From: an uncultured Prevotella sp.
Lineage (GTDB): Bacteria; Bacteroidota; Bacteroidia; Bacteroidales; Bacteroidaceae
Direction of reading: 5' to 3'
Length of the DNA: 6,048 nt
NCBI GenBank assembly: GCA_937874345.1
Contig: CALNBT010000111.1
Span: 1 to 6,048, forward strand
Position numbers and translations under genes: made by a program. Below, piece after piece: positions 1-4,048 of this stretch. The stretch's first letter is position 1; each line of letters opens with the position of its first letter. The notes under the pieces were generated by a model, which saw nothing but the letters and a program-made list of their open reading frames with translations, was not told the DNA's origin and ran no database searches.

Positions 1-54
1 CCAACGACCCCGAGATTACAAATCACGTGCTCTGGCCAACTGAGCTAAAGAGGC
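1..54 (-). tRNA. tRNA-Thr (UGU), 3' end cut off by the window start
   Basis: The minus strand from 54 folds as the 5' two thirds of a tRNA. The acceptor strand GCCTCTT is at 48-54. The D arm has GCTC/GAGC stems at 42-45 and 29-32 around a loop carrying GG. The anticodon arm has its loop TTTGTAA at 16-22, with anticodon TGT at 18-20, which reads ACA (Thr). The T arm (GTTGG) has only started when the window ends, so the 3' acceptor strand is not visible. The anticodon stem CGTGA/TCTCG has a central U-U mismatch (pair 29-41). I believe, from memory only, that this is usual for this tRNA in the group. The gene lies downstream of its own promoter (106-136). In Bacteroidota this tRNA commonly precedes further tRNAs and tuf, but none of that can be seen here. 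Confidence 0.93.
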
Positions 55-59
55 GAATC

Positions 60-108
60 TTGCAGCCGTTTGGCTTCCGAATTACGACGTCATGTAAAAC
101 GGCTGCAA
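60..108. repeat. Perfect 12-bp inverted repeat between promoter and tRNA-Thr
   Basis: TTGCAGCCGTTT (60-71) is the exact reverse complement of AAACGGCTGCAA (97-108), with 25 bases between. The arm nearer the promoter overlaps the last bases of the -7 box (106-113) and would contain the predicted start site, so most of that arm may not be transcribed. That favours a DNA-level element over an RNA hairpin, although an RNA hairpin remains possible if the real start lies upstream. The spacer carries the small palindrome GACGTC (86-91). Not recognised as a known operator. Confidence 0.8.
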
Positions 109-136
109 AGATAGGTATTAATTTTAAATCGCCAAA
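106..136 (-). promoter_or_regulatory. Promoter of the tRNA-Thr transcription unit
   Basis: On the minus strand a TTTG box (133-136) is followed after exactly 19 bases by TATCTTTG (106-113). Both match the Bacteroidota housekeeping consensus TTTG/TAnnTTTG without a mismatch. With the usual offset, transcription would begin near 98-101, about 45 bases before the tRNA. It lies just after the hibernation factor gene, for which no terminator is visible, so read-through from upstream may add to it. Confidence 0.75.
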
Positions 137-153
137 ACTTTTTTGATTTTTTT

Positions 154-453
154 TTAATGTTGACGCGTTTTTTCCTTGTATTTCGTGAGCTGAATCTTCA
201 TGGCATCCACGCAAAGATCAATGCCCTCTTCAAACGTGTCACAAGTTTTTTGCACAAACAATTTTGTCCCAGGAACCGTTACGGTAACACTCGTCTCTTT
301 ATTTAATGCGGTTGCAGGTTTAATTACCTTCAGCTGTACTTCAACCATTTCAATCTCTTCTAGAGATTTCTCCAGCTTACTTGCCTTTTTTTCAATAAAA
401 GCTTCTAATTTCTCAGTAGCATCAAAATGAATTGATTGAATCTTTACTTCCAT
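154..453 (-). CDS. Short ribosome hibernation promoting factor (HPF/RaiA family)
   Basis: A 99-residue protein of the S30AE family. Members bind the 30S subunit in the mRNA/tRNA channel near the decoding centre and hold ribosomes inactive in stationary phase or under starvation. The whole length is the S30AE fold: an opening strand MEVKIQSIHFDAT, a helix of the type 'LEAFIEKKASKLEK', strands with alternating hydrophobic residues (VEVQLKVIKP, SVTVTVP), then a second helix DTFEEGIDLCVDAMKIQL and a basic tail (KYKEKTRQH). There is no long C-terminal dimerisation domain, so it is the short form. The start is the ATG at 451-453, without a Shine-Dalgarno sequence. It begins 18 bases after the recombinase stop and is almost certainly co-transcribed with it. 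No terminator is visible between its stop and the tRNA-Thr promoter. The family assignment is firm; whether it drives 100S formation or simple silencing cannot be told from sequence. Confidence 0.93.
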   Translation of the reverse strand: MEVKIQSIHFDATEKLEAFIEKKASKLEKSLEEIEMVEVQLKVIKPATALNKETSVTVTVPGTKLFVQKTCDTFEEGIDLCVDAMKIQLTKYKEKTRQH

Positions 454-471
454 ATTCTCTCAGGTTTAAAG

Positions 472-1350
472 TTAAGCTCTTGGATGAGCCTTTGAATATT
501 CTCTCTTCAATTGCTCGAATGTGGTATGCGTATAGATCTCTGTTGTGGAGAGACTTTCATGTCCAAGCAATTTTTGCACGCTTTCTAATCCAGCGCCATG
601 ATTCAACATTGATGTCGCAAAGGTATGTCTCAACACATGAGGTGACCGCTTTTTTAAGGTACACACGCGAGACAGATATTTTTTCACTTCATATCTCACA
701 TGATCGCTATTCATTCGTACGCCTTCTGTATTAACAAAGAATGCATCTGTGATGCGTCCCACTTCCGTTGTTCTGCGTTGATCGTATTCGATCAGCACAC
801 CATATAACTCTTCGCCGAAAGGAATCAACCGATGTTTGTTTCGTTTACCCAAGACTTTGAATTGCCGATTCACAAAATCAACAGATTCAACATTCAGGCC
901 AACCAATTCCGACAATCGTATTCCAGTGTCATAGAATGTCGTCAAAATAGCACGAATACTGATTTCTTCAAAAGTTGAATGCCAAACCGAAGAGTCAAGC
1001 AACGCAGTCATCTCAGCATCTTTCAAGAACTGAGGCAGCGGCTTGCTTTTCTTTGGTCCACTGATTCGCAATGTCGGATCACATTCTACGTATCCTCTTC
1101 GAAGGGCATAACGATAAAAGGAGCGCAAAGCACTCAATCTTCGATTGATTGAAGTAGCATTGTTCCCTCTATCCATCATACTCTCCATCCAGTCACGGAT
1201 GACATCCGAGTCTACCGACCCCCATGAGAGCTGAGTATCCAAATTTTCAAAAAAGCCCTGAAAGGCTTTTAGATCTTCTCCGTAGCTTTTTACCGTTTGC
1301 TCAGAGCGGTTCTTTTCAAACCTCAAGTAGTTCAAATACTCTTGCACCAT
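472..1350 (-). CDS. xerC: Tyrosine recombinase of the XerC/XerD type
   Basis: Site-specific DNA recombinase of the integrase family. The Xer members resolve chromosome dimers at dif during division. From the ATG at 1348-1350 it has 292 residues, a usual Xer length. An N-terminal core-binding domain (about 1-80, opening VQEYLNYLRFEKNRS) precedes the catalytic domain (about 100-285). The active-site set is complete: R145 (DTGIRLSELVGL), K169 (GKRNKHR), H238 and R241 (SPHVLRHT), H264 (LLGHESLSTT) and nucleophile Y273 (EIYTHT). An upstream in-frame TTG (1369-1371) would add seven residues, but the ATG is preferred because AAGGGG sits 10 bases before it and homologues start close to the VQEYL motif. 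It lies between rpsU and the hibernation factor gene, with which it forms an operon. No phage or integron genes surround it, so a housekeeping role is likely. XerC cannot be told from XerD, or from other housekeeping Xer paralogues, by sequence alone. Confidence 0.9.
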   Translation of the reverse strand: MVQEYLNYLRFEKNRSEQTVKSYGEDLKAFQGFFENLDTQLSWGSVDSDVIRDWMESMMDRGNNATSINRRLSALRSFYRYALRRGYVECDPTLRISGPKKSKPLPQFLKDAEMTALLDSSVWHSTFEEISIRAILTTFYDTGIRLSELVGLNVESVDFVNRQFKVLGKRNKHRLIPFGEELYGVLIEYDQRRTTEVGRITDAFFVNTEGVRMNSDHVRYEVKKYLSRVCTLKKRSPHVLRHTFATSMLNHGAGLESVQKLLGHESLSTTEIYTHTTFEQLKREYSKAHPRA

Positions 1351-1360
1351 AGATACATTG

Positions 1361-1366
1361 CCCCTT
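1361..1366 (-). promoter_or_regulatory. Shine-Dalgarno-like sequence before xerC
   Basis: The minus strand reads AAGGGG ten bases before the ATG at 1350. It can pair with the 16S 3' end (CCUCCUU) over six positions with one G-U pair. It decides the start between this ATG and the upstream TTG (1371), because the element would lie inside the longer reading frame. Such elements are the exception in Bacteroidota, and no other gene of the window has one. Confidence 0.45.
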
Positions 1367-1382
1367 ACCAATCAAATAGCAT
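1365..1382 (-). other. Possible five-codon leader minigene (MLFDW) before xerC
   Basis: An ATG at 1380-1382 opens five codons, M-L-F-D-W, ending at TAA (1365-1367). The stop overlaps the start of the AAGGGG element before xerC. The ATG is part of the 3' strand of the basal stem of the leader structure (1378-1440). So short a frame may be chance; its position relative to stem and ribosome site is the reason to record it. Confidence 0.2.
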
Positions 1383-1440
1383 GGACTGCCTGATGCTTAA
1401 TACTAGCCTTTAAGCCAGTGAGGATCTTCAGGCAGATGCT
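1378..1440 (-). promoter_or_regulatory. Folded 5' leader of the xerC-hpf transcript
   Basis: Three nested complementary segments lie in the rpsU-xerC gap. On the minus strand, AGCAT (1436-1440) pairs with ATGCT (1378-1382). CTGCCTGA (1428-1435) pairs with TCAGGCAG (1386-1393). GCTTAA (1410-1415) pairs with TTAAGC (1395-1400), closing a 9-base loop. A 3-base bulge (1383-1385) and an asymmetric internal loop (1394 against 1416-1427) separate the helices, 19 pairs in all. The structure begins where the candidate promoter (1446-1477) would start transcription. There is no U tract after it, so it is not an intrinsic terminator. I do not recognise a known riboswitch or ribosomal-protein leader. Confidence 0.55.
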
Positions 1441-1445
1441 GGCAA

Positions 1446-1477
1446 CGAATGTACAAAAAACAAATCAAACCGCCAAA
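1446..1477 (-). promoter_or_regulatory. Candidate promoter of xerC-hpf
   Basis: On the minus strand TTTG (1474-1477) is followed after 20 bases by TACATTCG (1446-1453), which has one mismatch to TAnnTTTG. Transcription would start near 1440, at the base of the folded leader. The 142-base distance between the rpsU stop and the xerC start fits a separate promoter, although read-through from rpsU is not excluded because no terminator is seen. Confidence 0.45.
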
Positions 1478-1492
1478 GCTTTTGACAAGTTT

Positions 1493-1684
1493 TTACTCTT
1501 CTGCGTCGCGTAATTTCTGTACGTAGACAGCATGTTCCATCTTGAGTCTCTTCAAAACAGAAGGCTTGTCGAAATGTTGTCTTTTGCGCAACTCTTTAAC
1601 AACACCTGTCTTTTCGAATTTTCTCTTGAATTTCTTGAGAGCTCTTTCGATATTCTCGCCATCTTTTACTGGTACAATAATCAT
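1493..1684 (-). CDS. rpsU: Small-subunit ribosomal protein bS21
   Basis: A 63-residue, strongly basic protein with the bS21 hallmarks: the N-terminal strand MIIVPVKDGENIERALKKFK, then KFEKTGVVKELRKRQHF and a helix-forming PSVLKRLKMEHA. It binds the 30S platform next to the 16S 3' end. In Flavobacterium johnsoniae bS21, with bS18 and bS6, covers the anti-Shine-Dalgarno sequence, which explains why the lineage does without Shine-Dalgarno sites. The C-terminal tail with Y54 lies in the part that would approach it. The start is the ATG at 1682-1684, behind an A/T-rich leader (AAAAACAGAAAA) without any Shine-Dalgarno element. This is notable because strong ones precede rpsU in many relatives and are thought to serve autoregulation. 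The gene is first in the rpsU-xerC-hpf block and has its own promoter (1752-1783). Confidence 0.96.
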   Translation of the reverse strand: MIIVPVKDGENIERALKKFKRKFEKTGVVKELRKRQHFDKPSVLKRLKMEHAVYVQKLRDAEE

Positions 1685-1727
1685 TTTTCTGTTTTTAATT
1701 ATTTATTATAAAAAATCAAGCATCATG

Positions 1728-1752
1728 GCATCCCGCCACTAAATGCGGGTGC
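1728..1752. repeat. GC-rich dyad across the rpsU transcription start
   Basis: On the plus strand GCA-T-CCCGC (1728-1736) pairs with GCGGG-TGC (1745-1752), eight pairs with one bulged T and an 8-base spacer. It starts at the last base of the -7 box, so the promoter-proximal arm would be only partly transcribed. It is a clear GC island in an AT-rich leader. It may be an operator or a short 5' hairpin. Confidence 0.55.
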
Positions 1753-1783
1753 AAAATTAATGCTTATTTACCAAACAACCAAG
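1752..1783 (-). promoter_or_regulatory. Candidate promoter of rpsU
   Basis: The minus strand has TAATTTTG (1752-1759), a full match to TAnnTTTG, preceded after 20 bases by CTTG (1780-1783), three of four matches to the -33 box. A TTTG closer in (1773-1776) has the wrong spacing. The start site would fall near 1744-1747, giving a leader of about 60 bases. The dyad at 1728-1752 overlaps box end and start site. Confidence 0.55.
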
Positions 1784-1921
1784 TTTTTATCTCCTTTTTT
1801 CGTTTTTTATCTTAACTCAGTAAACCTAACAAATGGGATGATATAGATGAAATCCACCTAGATACCCGTCTCATCCATCCAGTAAACGAATCAGCGTAAG
1901 CAAACTTATTAACGACCGAGA

Positions 1922-1957
1922 AAGAAAAACTCCCCGTCCGAGCAAATTCGAACGGGG
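1922..1957 (-). terminator. Intrinsic terminator of ino1
   Basis: On the minus strand CCCCGTTCGA (1948-1957) pairs with TCGGACGGGG (1932-1941), ten pairs including one T-G wobble, around a 6-base loop. It is followed by AGTTTTTCTTTC (1920-1931). It lies 23 bases after the ino1 stop. There is no T tract on the other side, so it works for minus-strand transcription only. It separates ino1 from rpsU. Confidence 0.9.
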
Positions 1958-1980
1958 AAAAGATCACAAAAGAGAAGGAA

Positions 1981-3288
1981 TTAATCTATTTCTTCATCGG
2001 CCTCATAGCCGCCCATCTCGCGAATGGCATTTTTAAGTATGGTGTACTGTTGAAAGAGATTGTTGACAGCTTTCTCGCCCTTTGTATAATCATGCATCGG
2101 ACTCTTGAGGAAGAAACTTAAGAATCGCTGGATACCATATCGGCCATTGCGTGCGGCAAGGTCAGAGAGTAAACAGAGGTCGAGCAAAACTGGTGCTGCA
2201 AGGATAGAATCTCGGCACAGGAAATTGATTTTGATTTGCATGGGATAGCCCATCCATCCAAAGATATCGATGTTATCCCAGCTTTCCTTATTGTCATTGC
2301 GTGGAGGATAGTAATTGATGCGAACCTTATGATAGTAGTCGCCATAGAGTTCAGGCTGAGCGTCTGCCTCAAGAATCGTTTCCAAAGTTGACAGTTTTGA
2401 GACTTCCTTTGTATGAAAGTTGGCAGGTTCGTCCAACACCAGACCGTCACGGTTACCAAGGATATTGGTAGAGAACCATCCGTTCAAACCGAGACAACGA
2501 GTAGAGAGAATCGGTGCAAAACCACTTTTGACGAGTGTTTGTCCCGTTTTGAAGTCTTTACCAGCAATAGGCATTTTGGTCTTTTCGGCCATCTCCCACA
2601 TCGCTGGTATATCAACAGTGGTATTGGGAGCACCCATCACGAATGGACAGCCTTCTGAAAGGGCAGCATAGGCATAGCACATAGAGGGAGCAATATGTTC
2701 GCGATCGTCTTCCTTCATCGCCTTCTCCAATGCGCCCAAAGTCCCATGAATGGCATCATTTTCGGGAACATAGATCTCTGTTGAAGCAGCCCATGCTACG
2801 ACAACGCGGTCAACACCGCTGTTATGCTTGAATTGACGGATATCTTCACGCAATTGCGCTACCATTTCCCAACGGGTCTTGCCAACCATGATATTGTCGC
2901 CGTCAAGACGCTTTGCGAAGTTTTTATCGAAAGCCGCTTTCATGGGTACAATTTTCTCAAGTTCATCACGAACCAGTTCGATATCTTCTTTTTTCAGAAC
3001 TGCGGCGTATACAGCAGCCTGATAAGCATTTTGTGGATAAATATCCCATGTTGCGAACACCAGATCATCGAGTTTGGCAAGTGAAACAATATCTTTATAA
3101 TGCAGATATTGTTTGTTTTCACCCTTACCCACTCTGATCTTATCCATCTGGGTCATTGAACCTACTGGAACCGACAAGCCTCTACGTGTCATCAACACGC
3201 CGGTCATAAATGTAGTGGAAACAGCTCCACAGCCAACCACCATCACGCCTAACTTACCGTTTGCAAGCTTTACATTTTTCTTTTCCAT
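1981..3288 (-). CDS. ino1: myo-Inositol-1-phosphate synthase
   Basis: Converts D-glucose 6-phosphate to myo-inositol 1-phosphate by an internal oxidation-aldol-reduction cycle with bound NAD, in the cytosol. The 435 residues are a full-length prokaryotic form. An N-terminal nucleotide-binding loop VMVVGCGAVSTT (15-26) opens the Rossmann part. The central catalytic segment AGKDFKTGQT (242-251) carries the conserved lysine K247. LGNRDG (277-282) and KEVSK (294-298) follow, then the signature GYPMQIKINFLCRDSILAAP (347-366). The start is the ATG at 3286-3288 behind an AT-rich leader without Shine-Dalgarno site. In Bacteroides the product feeds inositol phospholipids and inositol sphingolipids, and the gene is clustered with a CDP-alcohol phosphotransferase and a phosphatase. 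Here no such partner is adjacent, the gene ends in its own terminator and appears monocistronic. The nearest good promoter lies about 330 bases upstream (3627-3657). Confidence 0.96.
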   Translation of the reverse strand: MEKKNVKLANGKLGVMVVGCGAVSTTFMTGVLMTRRGLSVPVGSMTQMDKIRVGKGENKQYLHYKDIVSLAKLDDLVFATWDIYPQNAYQAAVYAAVLKKEDIELVRDELEKIVPMKAAFDKNFAKRLDGDNIMVGKTRWEMVAQLREDIRQFKHNSGVDRVVVAWAASTEIYVPENDAIHGTLGALEKAMKEDDREHIAPSMCYAYAALSEGCPFVMGAPNTTVDIPAMWEMAEKTKMPIAGKDFKTGQTLVKSGFAPILSTRCLGLNGWFSTNILGNRDGLVLDEPANFHTKEVSKLSTLETILEADAQPELYGDYYHKVRINYYPPRNDNKESWDNIDIFGWMGYPMQIKINFLCRDSILAAPVLLDLCLLSDLAARNGRYGIQRFLSFFLKSPMHDYTKGEKAVNNLFQQYTILKNAIREMGGYEADEEID

Positions 3289-3626
3289 TTTTTTAATTTA
3301 ATTGGGTTGTTTATTATTTAAGTATATTGATTTTTAGTTTATATTTATGGGTTATCGTTTAAGAATATGGTGTATGTTTTAATGATTTTCTGCAAACACA
3401 ATGGCATTACATTTTTGAAAAGACATGATGAACACGAAGTCGTAAACTCCGCATCAGTCCATGAACAAGACCCTTGTTTTAGTGTATCTTTCGTGATAAC
3501 AATATCAAAACTAACGGTATATAATTCTGAAGGAAGTCATCAACATCAAAAAATCCATCTCACTTGATCAGTTTAAAACAGATCATATTGAGTGCATAAT
3601 CGCGACCTGGAAAAAGTATAATTTGA

Positions 3627-3657
3627 CAAAGGTAACGTGTTTTTTTGTATTTGCAAA
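3627..3657 (-). promoter_or_regulatory. Consensus promoter upstream of ino1
   Basis: On the minus strand TTTG (3654-3657) is followed after 19 bases by TACCTTTG (3627-3634), both without mismatch to the Bacteroidota consensus. The next gene in that direction is ino1, so transcription from about 3622 would give a leader of about 330 bases. A second -7-like match, TAGTTTTG (3506-3513), lacks a -33 box. If the plus-strand regulator remnant is real, the -7 box lies within its former coding sequence, which weakens one of the two readings. Confidence 0.4.
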
Positions 3658-3718
3658 GCTATTGAGCACCAATTTGATTTCGATTGGCTGAAAATCACCT
3701 GCAAACAACAAAAAAACA
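3638..3718. repeat. Imperfect inverted repeat, arms of 18 and 19 bases
   Basis: TGTTTTTTTGTATTTGCA (3638-3655) is matched by the reverse complement of 3700-3718, which reads TGTTTTTTTGTTGTTTGCA. That gives 11 and 6 pairs separated by an A against TG mismatch, with a 44-base spacer that itself holds CCAAT-N9-ATTGG (3669-3687). The T run is inside the arm and not after a stem, so it is not a terminator. It could be a miniature inverted-repeat element; no convincing target duplication flanks it. Confidence 0.7.
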
Positions 3719-4048
3719 GCGAAATGCCACGCTACACTTTGTTGATTGCCTCCCGTATCCAATAATCAATTTATATTGGTGACAACCATGTTATAGAAGA
3801 TTGCAAATCAATAGAAGAAACAAAGTTGTATCCAAGACCATGCAAATAAAAGATCAATCTGCTTGGATTCACCATAGAGTAGCATTGCCTTTGCAAGTCA
3901 ATTTGGATGCTATTGTGATGATGCAGAAATAATACTGATTATCAATTATTTACGAATGATTTACAAGAGAAATGACGGCGAATATTCTGGGCGTATCCCG
4001 TAACCGGATATTTTCACTCATTTCAGAAATATTTTAGTCTCAACGGGC

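Larger units (their letters stand above)
3536..4037 (+). pseudogene. Possible remnant of a Fis-type helix-turn-helix regulator, interrupted
   Basis: A plus-strand frame ending near 3637 reads SLDQFKTDHIECIIATWKKY then NLTKV. Another from 3975 reads TANILGVSRNRIFSLISEIF and stops at 4035-4037. Joined, they resemble the C-terminal Fis domain of sigma-54 activators (pattern S-L-E-E, then N-x-S/T-K-A-A-x-x-L-G-I-S-R). The halves are in different frames, and the roughly 340 bases between contain stops in all three. ACG occurs at both junctions (3635-3637 and 3975-3977). The fit to the family is by eye and short, so chance cannot be excluded. No AAA+ or receiver domain is visible upstream, so most of such a gene would already be lost. 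Confidence 0.25.
3289..4048. other. AT-rich 760-base interval without an intact gene
   Basis: Between the ino1 start and the aminopeptidase stop no reading frame looks like a complete protein. A 66-codon plus-strand frame (3367-3567) has no recognisable domain and is probably chance. What can be seen is a consensus minus-strand promoter (3627-3657), an imperfect 17-pair inverted repeat (3638-3718), two small CCAAT...ATTGG dyads (3669-3687 and 3759-3779), and two plus-strand fragments resembling the halves of a helix-turn-helix (3536-3637 and 3975-4037). No intrinsic terminator is seen behind the aminopeptidase gene. The mix suggests decayed gene material plus the long ino1 leader. Confidence 0.6.

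Noticed and set aside
472..1350. Recombinase as sign of a phage, integron or conjugative element
   Set aside because: The neighbours are housekeeping translation genes, no attachment-site repeats were found beside the tRNA within the window, and the length and motifs fit a cellular Xer protein.
1351..1371. Longer xerC start at the TTG at 1369-1371
   Set aside because: It would place the AAGGGG element inside the coding region and add seven residues not expected in Xer proteins; the ATG at 1350 has proper spacing.
1791..1800. AAAAAAGGAG on the minus strand as a Shine-Dalgarno site for rpsU
   Set aside because: It lies upstream of the predicted rpsU promoter and more than 100 bases before the ATG, with no reading frame next to it.
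2118..2459. 113-codon frame within ino1, same strand
   Set aside because: Shadow of ino1, whose motifs run continuously through the region.
3367..3567. 66-codon plus-strand frame in the ino1-aminopeptidase gene gap
   Set aside because: No domain, no promoter with both boxes, and it ends within the fragment that looks like a regulator remnant in another frame.
3991..4010. Small hairpin TATCC/GGATA behind the aminopeptidase gene as its terminator
   Set aside because: Only five pairs and no T tract follows on the minus strand.
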